Assembly (NCBI GenBank): GCA_964635055.1
Contig: CAZWMT010000007.1
Coordinates: 1-64,000, forward strand
DNA length: 64,000 nucleotides
Direction: 5' to 3'
DNA from: JAEUJM01 sp964635055
Lineage (GTDB): Bacteria > Actinomycetota > Acidimicrobiia > Acidimicrobiales > DATDAH01
The notes below the pieces were generated by a model. It did not search any database. It had not been told where the DNA came from and worked only from the letters and a program-made list of their open reading frames with translations. Both the position numbers and the translations under genes were made by a program. Every line of letters starts with the position of its first letter. Position 1 is the stretch's first letter. Positions 17,068 through 24,986 of the stretch are shown one piece after another.

Positions 17068-17694
17068 TTGGCAACCCCCCGACGCCGGAACGCCCGCGGT
17101 CAGGGCGAGCGGCTACGTGACGAGCTCCTGACCGCGGCGGTGGCGCTGCTCGACGACAGTGGCGACCCTGCCGCGGTGACGGTGCGGGGGGTCGCGACGC
17201 GGGTCGGCGCCGCTCCCAACGCCGTCTACCTGCACTTCGCGAACCGCGACGCGCTCCTGGTGGAGGCCGTGGCCACCCGGTTCGCCACCTTCACCGAGAC
17301 GCTGCGCGCCATCGCCGCCACGGTGGACGACGCGCTCGGCCAATTGCGGGCCGGCCACGACGCGTACATGGCGTTCGCCCGGGCCAACCCCGGCGTCTAC
17401 CGGGCCATGTTCGGTGGCCAGTCCCTCGACCCGGACAACCTCGACCTGAGCCGGCGCCTCATCGACGCGGCCTACCCGGCCTTCGAGGAGCTCCTGGGCA
17501 TCGTGCAGCGGTGCCTCGACGCCGGCGCCCTGCCGCCGACGGTCGACCGGGAGGGCTTCGCCCGCCTGCTGTTCGCGGCCGAGCACGGCTGGTCCGACCT
17601 GTCCGGTTCGTCGCGCGGCGCACTGCTGCCGGCCCGGGACCACATCCTCGACACGCTGTTGGCCCTGGCGTCCCGGCCGACGGGTGCTGCCTAA
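17068..17694 (+). CDS. TetR-family regulator, divergent from carotenoid oxygenase
   Basis: 208 residues with N-terminal HTH (VTVRGVATRVGAAPNAVYLHF) and a WHG-type C-terminal domain (AYMAFARANPGVYRAMFGG, FAAEHGWSDLSGS). The TTG start at 17068 is unusual but is supported by AAAGGAG eleven bases upstream and by the lack of another start before the HTH. It lies 11 bp before a molybdopterin oxidoreductase gene, so it may control both that gene and the divergent oxygenase through the GTAC array. Confidence 0.88.
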   Translation: MATPRRRNARGQGERLRDELLTAAVALLDDSGDPAAVTVRGVATRVGAAPNAVYLHFANRDALLVEAVATRFATFTETLRAIAATVDDALGQLRAGHDAYMAFARANPGVYRAMFGGQSLDPDNLDLSRRLIDAAYPAFEELLGIVQRCLDAGALPPTVDREGFARLLFAAEHGWSDLSGSSRGALLPARDHILDTLLALASRPTGAA

Positions 17695-17705
17695 GCTGCG
17701 CCGCC

Positions 17706-19979
17706 ATGAGCGAAGCGTTGGCCCCGCGGCCCGGCGACGCAGGATCCAAGAGCGGAGAGGCGCGGGAACGGACGGTCCATCTGCGCACGTGCCCGCTCTG
17801 CGAGGCCATGTGCGGCCTCGAGGTGCACGTCGAGGATCAGCGGGTGGCGCTCATCCGCGGCGATCGGGACGACGTGTGGAGCAAGGGGTACCTCTGCCCC
17901 AAGGGCACCACCCTCGGTCACCTCCACCACGATCCCGACCGCGTGCGCTCGCCGCTCGTCCGCGACCGGGACGGCGAGCTGCGCGAAGCCGGTTGGGACG
18001 AGGCCTTCGCCCGCTGCGGCGAGCTGCTCGGCGGGGTCGTCGAGCGCCACGGCAAGCAGGCGGTGACGGCCTACATCGGCAACCCCACCGCCCACAACTT
18101 CTCCCTGGGCCGCTACGTGGGGCTGTTCGTGGGCCTGGCCGACCTGCCCGTGATCTACTCGGCCGGCACGGTCGACCAGTGGCCGAAGAACGTGTCGACC
18201 ATGTTGATGTACGGCCACATGTGGTGGATCCCCACCCCCGACATCCGCCGCACCCACCACTGGGTGGTGCTCGGCGGCAACCCGCAGGCCTCCCAGGGCA
18301 GCCTGCTGGCCTGCCCGGACGTGCTGGGCGAGATCGAGCGCATCCAGCAGCGTGGCGGCAAGGTCGTCGTGGTCGACCCCCGGCGCACCGGCACCGCCGA
18401 CGTGGCCGACGAGTGGGTGCCGATCGTGCCGGGCACCGACGCCGCGTTGCTGCTCGCCATGGTGCACGTGCTCTTCGACGAGGGGCTGGTCGACCTGGGC
18501 GGGCTGGCCGACATCGTGAGCGGCCTCGACGACGTCGAGGCGCTCGCCGCCCACTGGGCGCCCGAGCAGGTGGCCGCCACCTGCGGCATCGACGCCGACA
18601 CCATCCGCCGCATGGCCCGCGAGGTGGCGACCGCGCCCACCGCCGCCGTGTACGGGCGCATCGGCACCTGCAACCAGGAGTTCGGCACCCTTGCCTCGTG
18701 GCTGGTCGACCTGGTCAACCTGCTCACGGCCAACTTCGACACCCCGGGCGGGCTGATGTTCGGCAATCCCGTCGCCTGGGGCGTGAACTCGCTCCCCCTG
18801 CCCGACTTCGCCGACGGCGTCACCTTCGGCCGCTGGTCCAGCCGGGTGCGGGGCACGCCCGAGGTGCTGGGCCAGGTGCCGCTGTCGTGCCTGGCCGAGG
18901 AGATCGTGACGCCCGGCGAGGGCCAGGTACGGGCGCTGGTCACGATCGCCGGCAACCCGGTCATCAGCGCACCCGACGCCGGGCGCCTTGACGACGCCCT
19001 GGCCGAGCTCGAGGCCATGATCTGCGTGGACAACTGGGTGAACGAGACCACCCGGCATGCCGACGTCATCCTCCCCGGCCTCTCCGCGCTCGAGCAGCCC
19101 CACTTCGACGACCTGATCACGATGTGGGCCGCGTCCAGCATCGGCAACTACTCACCGCCCGTGCTCCCGCCCGCCGACGACCGTCCCGCCGAGTGGGAGA
19201 TCCTCACCCGCCTCGCGGCCATGATCGCCGGCTTCCCCGCCGACGACATCGACGTGGCGATGCTGGACGACGGCTTCTTCGCCGCGCTGTGCGAGCTCCA
19301 GGGCGTCGACGGCGAGGCCACGATGGCCCACTACGACCACGGCGGCCCCGAGCGCCTGCTGGACCTGCAGATCCGCACCGGCCCGTTCGGCGACCGCTAC
19401 GGCGAGGTTCCCGACGGGCTGAGCCTGCAGTCGTTCCGCGACAACCCCCACGGCATCGACAAGGGCCCGATGGTGCCCCGGGTGCGCGAGTTGCTGAACA
19501 CCCCCTCCGGGAGGATCGAGCTGGCCCCGCCCTACATCACCGCCGACCTGGATCGCCTGGCCGAGCGCATCGACCGACCGTCGGCCGGCCTGGTGCTGAC
19601 CTCGCGCCGGCACCTGCGCTCGAACAACTCGTGGATGCACAACGTCGACGTGCTGGTGAAGGGCAAGGACCGCTGCACGCTGCTGATCCACCCGGACGAC
19701 GCCGCGCGCGCCCGCGTCGCCGACGGCGAGTTGGCCGTCGTGGGGTCGGAGGCCGGTCAGGTCGAGGTGGCGGTCGAGGTGAGCGACGAGATGATGCCGG
19801 GCGTGGTGTCGCTCCCCCACGGCTGGGGCCACGACAAGTCGGGCACCCGCCTCTCGGTCGCCCGCGAGCACCCCGGTGTGAACAACAACCTGCTGGCGCC
19901 GGGCCACCTGACCGACCCCCTCAGCAACAACGCCGTCGTCAACGGCATCCCGGTCGAGGTCTCCCCCGCCGGCGCCTGA
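17706..19979 (+). CDS. Molybdopterin oxidoreductase, Fe-S containing (first of three)
   Basis: 757 residues of the DMSO-reductase/formate-dehydrogenase superfamily. An N-terminal [4Fe-4S] site is formed by C29, C32, C36 and C64 (CPLCEAMC, then LCPKG). Mid-protein motifs GGNPQASQGS, VVVDPRRTGTAD, GRIGTCNQEFGT and ITIAGNPV fit bis-MGD binding; the C-terminal domain ends with GWGHDKSGTRLSVA and GVNNNLLAPGHLTDPLSNNAVVNG-type cofactor contacts. No Tat signal, so cytosolic. It follows a TetR gene by 11 bp and has no Fe-S or membrane partner subunits next to it, so a soluble electron donor or acceptor is expected. Substrate unknown. Confidence 0.9.
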   Translation: MSEALAPRPGDAGSKSGEARERTVHLRTCPLCEAMCGLEVHVEDQRVALIRGDRDDVWSKGYLCPKGTTLGHLHHDPDRVRSPLVRDRDGELREAGWDEAFARCGELLGGVVERHGKQAVTAYIGNPTAHNFSLGRYVGLFVGLADLPVIYSAGTVDQWPKNVSTMLMYGHMWWIPTPDIRRTHHWVVLGGNPQASQGSLLACPDVLGEIERIQQRGGKVVVVDPRRTGTADVADEWVPIVPGTDAALLLAMVHVLFDEGLVDLGGLADIVSGLDDVEALAAHWAPEQVAATCGIDADTIRRMAREVATAPTAAVYGRIGTCNQEFGTLASWLVDLVNLLTANFDTPGGLMFGNPVAWGVNSLPLPDFADGVTFGRWSSRVRGTPEVLGQVPLSCLAEEIVTPGEGQVRALVTIAGNPVISAPDAGRLDDALAELEAMICVDNWVNETTRHADVILPGLSALEQPHFDDLITMWAASSIGNYSPPVLPPADDRPAEWEILTRLAAMIAGFPADDIDVAMLDDGFFAALCELQGVDGEATMAHYDHGGPERLLDLQIRTGPFGDRYGEVPDGLSLQSFRDNPHGIDKGPMVPRVRELLNTPSGRIELAPPYITADLDRLAERIDRPSAGLVLTSRRHLRSNNSWMHNVDVLVKGKDRCTLLIHPDDAARARVADGELAVVGSEAGQVEVAVEVSDEMMPGVVSLPHGWGHDKSGTRLSVAREHPGVNNNLLAPGHLTDPLSNNAVVNGIPVEVSPAGA

Positions 19980-20009
19980 GCCGTCGCGCGCCCGGCCTAC
20001 GGTCTGGCC

Positions 20010-20615
20010 ATGCACCCGTCCACGCTGACCGCGCTGATCGCCGGGGCCGTCATCCTGGGCCTGTCGCTCCTGGAGGCCCGCCACCCGGTGATCCACCCCG
20101 CCGAGCAACGGGTGTTCCGGGTGGTGAACGGACTGCCCGACTGGCTGTACGTGCCGTTGTGGGTGCCCATGCAGCTGGGCAACCTGGTGGTGGGAACCGT
20201 GGCGGGGTTGGCCTTGGCCCTCGCCTGGCACGACGGGCGCCTCGCCGTCGCAGTGGTGCTGGCAGCGGCGCTGAAGCTGGTCGCCGAGCGCGCCATCCGC
20301 CACTGGATGACGCCGTACCTCGGGGTGCGCCAACGCCCCGGGACCAGCGAGCCCGGCGCGACCCTGCGCGGGTCCGACGTGCCCGCGTCGGGGATGAGCT
20401 TCCCGTCGGGCCACGTGGTGCTGGTGGCCGCGGTCACCGCCGTCATCGTCGACGACCTGGGCCTGGCCTGGGTCGGCGTCCCTGCCCTGCTCACCGCCGC
20501 GGTCATGGTCGGGCGGGTCTACGTCGGCGCCCACAACCCCCTCGACGTCACCGCCGGCCTGGGGGCCGGTCTGGTGGCCGGCGCGCTGGTGGCTGCGGCG
20601 CTCGGCCTCGGCTGA
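20010..20615 (+). CDS. PAP2-type membrane phosphatase
   Basis: 201 residues with about five hydrophobic helices. The phosphatase signature is present in order: KLVAERAIRHW (motif 1, degenerate, no RP), SFPSGHVVLVAAV (motif 2) and GRVYVGAHNPLDVTAG (motif 3, with the catalytic His and Asp). Substrates in this family are lipid phosphates such as undecaprenyl pyrophosphate or phosphatidic acid. The missing RP in motif 1 could reduce activity. ATG at 20010, 30 bp after the oxidoreductase, so possibly co-transcribed. The hairpin array lies directly downstream. Confidence 0.85.
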   Translation: MHPSTLTALIAGAVILGLSLLEARHPVIHPAEQRVFRVVNGLPDWLYVPLWVPMQLGNLVVGTVAGLALALAWHDGRLAVAVVLAAALKLVAERAIRHWMTPYLGVRQRPGTSEPGATLRGSDVPASGMSFPSGHVVLVAAVTAVIVDDLGLAWVGVPALLTAAVMVGRVYVGAHNPLDVTAGLGAGLVAGALVAAALGLG

Positions 20616-20700
20616 CCGGCGGCAGGTCGACGGTCACCCCGAACCCGACGCGCCAGCCCCCCGGAGAACACGACTCACTTGCCACGAGAAACCGGTGGCC

Positions 20701-20978
20701 GTCGAACTCGAGGCAATGCCCCCCGGGTTCCGCCAGGCATTGCCTCGAGAACGGTGCGGTGTCGAACTCGAGGCAATACCCCCCGGGTTCCGCCAGGCAT
20801 TGCCTCGAGAACGGTGCGGTGTCGAACTCGAGGNNNNNNNNNNNNNNNNNNNNNNNNNNNNNNNNNNNNNNNNNNNNNNNNNNNNNNNNNNNNNNNNNNN
20901 NNNNNNNNNNNNNNNNNNNNNNNNNNNNNNNNNCAATACCCCCCGGGTTCCGCCAGGTATTGCCTCGAGAACGGAGGG
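20701..20978. repeat. Tandem 60-bp palindromic repeat array with an assembly gap
   Basis: Units begin at 20701 and 20761, a third is cut by the gap, and a last unit resumes at 20934. Each contains a stem of 14 bp (CTCGAGGCAATGCC and its complement in the first unit, 20707-20720 and 20736-20749) around a 15-base loop, ending TCGAGAACGG. It lies between the convergent PAP2 and reductase genes, so it may act as a terminator cluster. True copy number is unknown because of the gap. Related single copies occur at 43693 and 47039. Confidence 0.85.
20834..20933. other. Assembly gap, 100 N
   Basis: Exactly 100 unknown bases, the usual placeholder for a gap of unknown size. It falls inside the palindromic array, which explains the assembly break. 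Confidence 0.98.
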
Positions 20979-20984
20979 GCCGGA

Positions 20985-21455
20985 TCAGACAGGCTTCTCG
21001 GTGAGGCGGAAGACGCGGATGTCGCGGTCGGTGCGCTCGACGTAGGTGTGCATCTGGGGGATGGTCGTGGCGATGGCCGGCCACAGGCGGGCCTTCTCGT
21101 CGGCGTCGAGCACGGTCGCGTGGGCCCGGAAGGTGCGGCCGCGGACCAGCACCTCCACGTCGGGGTTGGCCTCGAGGTTGTAGCGCCAGGCGGGGTGACG
21201 CTCCTGGCCCATGGCGCTGGCCACCACCAGGTAGTCGTCGCCGTCCCGGTGGAACGCCAGCTGCACCGTGCGGGGCTCACCCGACTTCCGGCCGATCACC
21301 GTCAAGGCCAGCATCGGCAGCGTCGGCTTGCCGGTGCTGGTGAAGCGCCCGTTGGTCCACGTGAAGATCAACGGGTCCACCTTCGCCGCCCAGTGCTTGA
21401 CCAGCCACGAGCCCGCCTTGGTGGCGGAGAACCGGTTGACGAGCCTCGAGTACAT
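20985..21455 (-). CDS. Deazaflavin-type nitroreductase family (DDN-like)
   Basis: 156 residues, soluble. The run MLALTVIGRKSGEPRTVQLAF, the DGDDYLVVASAMG strand and WRYNLEANPDVEV are the signature of F420/flavin-dependent DDN-family reductases of actinobacteria. These transfer hydride from F420H2 (or flavin) to quinones and nitro compounds. The ATG at 21455 begins MYSRLVNRF, the usual N-terminal helix. No F420 biosynthesis genes are in the window. The gene is divergent from a methyltransferase gene 45 bp away. Confidence 0.88.
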   Translation of the reverse strand: MYSRLVNRFSATKAGSWLVKHWAAKVDPLIFTWTNGRFTSTGKPTLPMLALTVIGRKSGEPRTVQLAFHRDGDDYLVVASAMGQERHPAWRYNLEANPDVEVLVRGRTFRAHATVLDADEKARLWPAIATTIPQMHTYVERTDRDIRVFRLTEKPV

Positions 21456-21500
21456 GGCGGCATGGTAGGTCACCGTGGGCTGCTCGATACCCTCCCGGGT

Positions 21501-22112
21501 ATGGGTGGACGCCAGGCGCACTGGGAGGACGTGTACCGGGAGAAGGCCACCGACGAGGTGAGCTGGTACCAGGCCGAAGCCACCGTCTCGCTCGCCCTCG
21601 TCGACGAGCTGGACGTCGGTCGGGACGTCGCCGTGGTCGACGTCGGCGCCGGTGCCTCCCCGTTCCTCCCCGCGTTGCACCACCGGGGCTTCCGCGACCT
21701 GACCGCGGTCGACCTGTCCGCCACGGCGCTCGACGCGCTCGTGGCCGCCGCGGGAGCGCCCGCCGGGCTCCGAACGGTGGTGGCCGACGTGTGCGCGTGG
21801 TCGCCGCCTCACTCGTATGGGCTCTGGCACGACCGGGCCGTGCTCCACTTCCTGGTCGACGACGATGCCCGCCGCGCCTACCTGGCGACGCTGGACGCCG
21901 CCGTGCCCGATGGGGCGGTGATCATCGGCACCTTCGCCGCCAACGGCCCCGAGTCCTGCTCCGGTCTGCCCGTCCGCCGCTACGACGCCGACGGGTTGGG
22001 GGCGCTGCTGGCCGATGCAGGCTTCGACGTGCTCGCCGCCCGTCGCGACGTCCACACCACGCCCTCGGGCGCGGCGCAACCGTTCACGTGGGTGGCCGCC
22101 CGACGTCGCTGA
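21501..22112 (+). CDS. Class I SAM-dependent methyltransferase
   Basis: 203 residues. Opens HWEDVYREKATDEVSWYQ, typical of a widespread thiopurine/small-molecule methyltransferase-like group. SAM motif I is VVDVGAGASPFLPAL (about 44-58), followed by AVDLSATALDAL, ADVCAW, and WHDRAVLHFLVDD. Ends with a C-terminal strand pair. ATG at 21501. No partner gene to name the substrate; the group often acts on small molecules rather than DNA or RNA. Confidence 0.85.
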   Translation: MGGRQAHWEDVYREKATDEVSWYQAEATVSLALVDELDVGRDVAVVDVGAGASPFLPALHHRGFRDLTAVDLSATALDALVAAAGAPAGLRTVVADVCAWSPPHSYGLWHDRAVLHFLVDDDARRAYLATLDAAVPDGAVIIGTFAANGPESCSGLPVRRYDADGLGALLADAGFDVLAARRDVHTTPSGAAQPFTWVAARRR

Positions 22113-22191
22113 GGGCCGGCAGCGGAACCCGACCGGCGCGCCGAGGCGGGCGGGACCTTCGACCCTGCCGAGGGGGATCAGGAATCGCTTA

Positions 22192-22203
22192 GTCTGTGAC
22201 TAT
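22192..22203. promoter_or_regulatory. Short dyad at the Rrf2 start
   Basis: TAGTC-TGT-GACTA overlaps the region just before the Rrf2 ATG (22202). Candidate autoregulatory operator; arms are only 5 bp, so weak. Confidence 0.3.
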
Positions 22204-22612
22204 GCGACTGGAGATCACGCGCCGAACCGACCTCGCCACCCGGGCCCTCCTCGCGTTGCAGGTCACCGACACGCGCACCAAGGCCTCCGCACTGGCCGAG
22301 ACCGTGGGCACGACACCCGGCTTCCTCTCCCAGGCCATGTCCCCGCTGGTGGCCAAGGGCTGGGTCCGCTCCGACCCGGGACCTGCGGGCGGCTACCGGC
22401 TCGTGGCCGACCTCGCCGACGTGAGCGTGCTCGACGTGATCGAGGCCATCGAGGGCCCCACCGACAACGGCCGCTGCGTCCTCGAGGACCGGGCCTGCGC
22501 CGCTGAGGGGCCGTGCGCCCTGCATCAGCCGTGGGTGCACGCCCGGGCCGAGCTCCTCGGCCGCCTGGCCGACACGGCCCTCGCCGGCCTGCGGTCGCGG
22601 AGCACCCGATGA
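22202..22612 (+). CDS. Rrf2-family Fe-S regulator (NsrR/IscR-like)
   Basis: 136 residues. Winged helix (RTDLATRALLALQ, KASALAETVGTTPGFLSQAM, RSDPGPAGGYRL) with the Rrf2 Cys triad C92, C99 and C105 (CVLEDRAC, GPC), spaced close to the NsrR/IscR pattern, so a [2Fe-2S] or [4Fe-4S] cluster is expected. Such proteins sense nitric oxide or Fe-S status. The stop overlaps the ATG of the next gene (ATGA). As first gene of a block with RIC, a globin and a nitrate-reductase-like enzyme, an NsrR-type NO sensor is the most likely role; this is inference. Confidence 0.88.
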   Translation: MRLEITRRTDLATRALLALQVTDTRTKASALAETVGTTPGFLSQAMSPLVAKGWVRSDPGPAGGYRLVADLADVSVLDVIEAIEGPTDNGRCVLEDRACAAEGPCALHQPWVHARAELLGRLADTALAGLRSRSTR

Positions 22613-23475
22613 CCGCCCGCTCCGGCGTCTCCCACGCCCGCCCCGCCGACGAGGGCGACGCCGGCGACCCGGCGGCGGCGGGGGCGGCCCGCCCGACCGC
22701 ACGGGCGCCGTGGAAGGCGGTGGCGCTCCCCGCCGAGCACGGCGGGTGGGGTCTCACCCTCGAGCCCTGCCTGCTCGGCCTCTTGGCCGCACCCAGCCTG
22801 GCCGGCACCGCGCTCGCGGCGGCCACCTTCCTCGCCTTCCTCGTGCGCACACCGCTGAAGCTCGCCGTGGTCGACCGGCGGCGGGGCCGGCGCCTCGAGC
22901 GCACCGCGCTGGCCACCCGGATCGCGGTCGTCGAGTCCCTCGTGCTCGTCGGGCTCGCGGTGCTGGCGACGGCCCTCGCCGGGCCGAGCCTCTGGCTGCC
23001 CGTGGCCGCAGCCGCGCCCCTGGTGGCCGTCGAGGCCTGGTACGAGATCCGGTCGCGGGGGCGTCGCCTGGTCCCCGAGCTGGCCGGTGCCGTCGGGGTC
23101 AGCGCCGCCGCCGCGGCCATCGCCATCGCGGGCGGCGCCGCGGTGCCGCTGGCGGTGGGCCTCTGGATCGTGCTGGCCGCCCGCGCGACGACCTCCATCC
23201 CGCAGGTCCGGGCCCAGATCGCCTCGCTGCACGGCCGCACCGCCTCCCCCGCCACCACCACCGCCGGTGACCTCGTCGCCCTCGCCCTCGCCGGCGCCGC
23301 GGTGGCGCTCGACCCCTCGCTCCTTGCCGGCGCCCTGGCCATCGTCGTCGTGGTCGTCGTCCAACGCCTCACCGCCCACCGACCCGTGTCGGCCGCGAAG
23401 GTCGTGGGGATGCGCCAACTCGCCCTCGGCCTCGGCGTGGTGCTGGTCACCGCCGCCGGCACGGTCCTCGCATGA
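22609..23475 (+). CDS. YwiC-like integral membrane protein
   Basis: 288 residues. After a polar N-terminus it has the YwiC opening LPAEHGGWGLTLEPCLLGLL and then about eight hydrophobic helices (SLAGTALAAATFLAFLV, RIAVVESLVLVGLAVLA, LWLPVAAAAPLVAV and further). YwiC lies beside nar/fnr genes in Bacillus, and the family has no proven function. ATG overlaps the Rrf2 stop. Here again it sits with a nitrate/NO block, which supports a nitrogen-oxide related membrane role. Confidence 0.82.
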   Translation: MTARSGVSHARPADEGDAGDPAAAGAARPTARAPWKAVALPAEHGGWGLTLEPCLLGLLAAPSLAGTALAAATFLAFLVRTPLKLAVVDRRRGRRLERTALATRIAVVESLVLVGLAVLATALAGPSLWLPVAAAAPLVAVEAWYEIRSRGRRLVPELAGAVGVSAAAAAIAIAGGAAVPLAVGLWIVLAARATTSIPQVRAQIASLHGRTASPATTTAGDLVALALAGAAVALDPSLLAGALAIVVVVVVQRLTAHRPVSAAKVVGMRQLALGLGVVLVTAAGTVLA

Positions 23476-23566
23476 GCCGACCCCGAACCGGCCGCCGCTC
23501 CGGCGTCGGTCACGCCCGCGGAGCGGGCGCACTGACCTCAGAACGTCCAGGAAGAAGGAACCCACC

Positions 23567-24286
23567 ATGACTGCCACCACCTCCGCCGACCGCACCCTCG
23601 CCGAGCTCGTCACCGCCGATCCCCGCACCGCCCGGGTGCTGGAGGGTCACGGGCTCGACTACTGCTGCGGCGGCCGGCGCACGTTGGCCGAAGCCTGCTC
23701 CGAGGCCGGGGTGGACCCGGCGGTCGTCGTCGATGCGCTCACCGCGTCCCCACCCCAGGACGCCCCCGACTGGTCCGGGATGGCGCCGGCCGAGCTGATC
23801 GACCACCTCGAGGCGACCCACCACGCCTATCTGCACAACGAGTTCGACCGGCTCACCGCGCTGGCCGACAAGGTGGCGTCGGTGCACGGCGAACGCCATC
23901 CGGAGCTCGTCGAGGTGCAGGCCACCTACGCCGAGCTCCGAGCCGACCTCGAGCCGCACCTGATGAAGGAGGAGAACGTGCTCTTCCCGCTCATCCGGGA
24001 GCTCGTCGCGTCGGCCGGCGCCGCCGCGCCCCACTGCGGGTCGCTCGAGACGGGACCGATCCGGGTGATGATGATGGAGCACGACCGCGCCGGGGAGCTT
24101 CTCGCCGAACTGCGCCGGCTCACCAACGGGTACGAGGTCCCCGACGACGGCTGCGCCAGCTACCGGGCCCTCTACGAGGGCCTGGCCGAGTTGGAGGCCG
24201 ACACCCACCTCCACGTGCACAAGGAGAACAACGTGCTGTTCCCCGCGGTGATCGAGATCGAGCACCGGGCCGCGGGCCGCCCGTGA
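23567..24286 (+). CDS. ric: Iron-sulfur cluster repair di-iron protein (RIC/ScdA/YtfE family)
   Basis: 239 residues. N-terminal ScdA domain with LVTADPRTARVLEGHGLDYCCGG, then a hemerythrin-like four-helix domain whose metal ligands are visible: DHLEATHHAYL, EPHLMKEENVLFPL, MMMEHDRAGELL and HVHKENNVLFPA. RIC repairs Fe-S clusters damaged by nitric oxide or oxidants. ATG at 23567 with AAGAAGGA upstream. The stop overlaps the GTG of the truncated globin (GTGA), so the two are coupled. A degraded copy of this gene's 3' end lies at about 24800-24873. Confidence 0.92.
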   Translation: MTATTSADRTLAELVTADPRTARVLEGHGLDYCCGGRRTLAEACSEAGVDPAVVVDALTASPPQDAPDWSGMAPAELIDHLEATHHAYLHNEFDRLTALADKVASVHGERHPELVEVQATYAELRADLEPHLMKEENVLFPLIRELVASAGAAAPHCGSLETGPIRVMMMEHDRAGELLAELRRLTNGYEVPDDGCASYRALYEGLAELEADTHLHVHKENNVLFPAVIEIEHRAAGRP

Positions 24287-24780
24287 ACGACGACGTCGCC
24301 GGCGAGCAGGGCGGCGACCCGGCCTGCTGGGCCCACCTCCTGGGCGAGGACGAGGCACCGTCGCGCGACCTGTCCGATCGCGCCGACCTGGAGGTGCTGG
24401 TGCGCTCGTTCTACCGGCAGGCCGCCACCGACGACCTGCTCGGCCCCGTCTTCGAGGCCGCTCAGGTCGACTGGGCCGGCCACATCCCCAAGCTCGTCGA
24501 CTTCTGGGCCGGTCAGCTCTTCGGCGAGCGCGACTACGACGGCAACCCGCTCCAGGCCCACCGCCCGCTCCAGGCCGACACCCCGTTCCGCCCCGAGCAC
24601 TACGCGCGTTGGCTGGCGCTGTTCGAGGACACCGTGGACGACTGGTTCGTGGGCCCGACCGCAGACCTCGCCAAGACCAAGGCCCGCAAGATGGCCCACG
24701 CACTCGAGCGGCTCATGGACGGGGTCCACGAGCGCGGCGACGTGCCCATCACGCCGACGTTCGTGCGCCGGCCGACCTGA
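24283..24780 (+). CDS. Group III truncated hemoglobin
   Basis: 165 residues. Globin core from about 36 (ADLEVLVRSFYRQAATDDLLGPVFEAA), followed by HIPKLVDFWAGQLFG, YDGNPLQAHRPL (proximal His region) and HYARWLALFEDTVDDWFVGPTA with the conserved Trp. This is the group III (Cgb/Ctb-like) layout linked to nitric oxide detoxification. An N-terminal extension carries ACWAHLLGEDEAP; a similar CWAHL text occurs again in the short ORF at 24873. GTG start overlaps the RIC stop. Confidence 0.9.
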   Translation: MNDDVAGEQGGDPACWAHLLGEDEAPSRDLSDRADLEVLVRSFYRQAATDDLLGPVFEAAQVDWAGHIPKLVDFWAGQLFGERDYDGNPLQAHRPLQADTPFRPEHYARWLALFEDTVDDWFVGPTADLAKTKARKMAHALERLMDGVHERGDVPITPTFVRRPT

Positions 24781-24873
24781 TGGCTCGGCGCCCGCACCCG
24801 CACGTCCACAAGGAGAACAAACATGCTGTTCCCCGCGGTCACCACCCTCGAGCAGCAGGCGGCGGCGCGCTGA
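24780..24873 (+). pseudogene. Degraded copy of the 3' end of ric
   Basis: 24801-24873 aligns by eye with about 24212-24286: CACAAGGAGAACAA then CTGTTCCCCGCGGT is shared, but one extra A at about 24819-24822 shifts the frame between HVHKEN and LFPAV. Ends with ...GCGGCGGCGCGCTGA, like the end of ric. Remnant of a duplication. Confidence 0.65.
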
Positions 24874-24986
24874 TGGCGCTGCCGCTCCAGGGGCCCGAGC
24901 GGCCCCACAGAGTGGGGCGCCAGGATCAGGGCGCCGACGCCGCGTGCTGGGCGCACCTAGGCTCGGGTCACGAGGAGGCGACATGA
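24873..24986 (+). CDS. Short ORF with CWAHL motif, coupled to the membrane subunit
   Basis: 37 residues if translated from ATG 24873. Ends GADAACWAHLGSGHEEAT, resembling the N-terminus of the globin (GDPACWAHLLGED). Its start overlaps the stop of the degraded ric copy (TGATG) and its stop overlaps the next gene's ATG (ATGA). It could be a real small Cys protein or simply the second half of the duplication remnant. No upstream ribosome site is obvious; I lean to remnant. Confidence 0.35.
   Translation: MALPLQGPERPHRVGRQDQGADAACWAHLGSGHEEAT

Noticed and set aside
20701..20978. CRISPR array
   Set aside because: The 60-bp units are contiguous palindromic repeats without unique spacers, and no cas gene is present.
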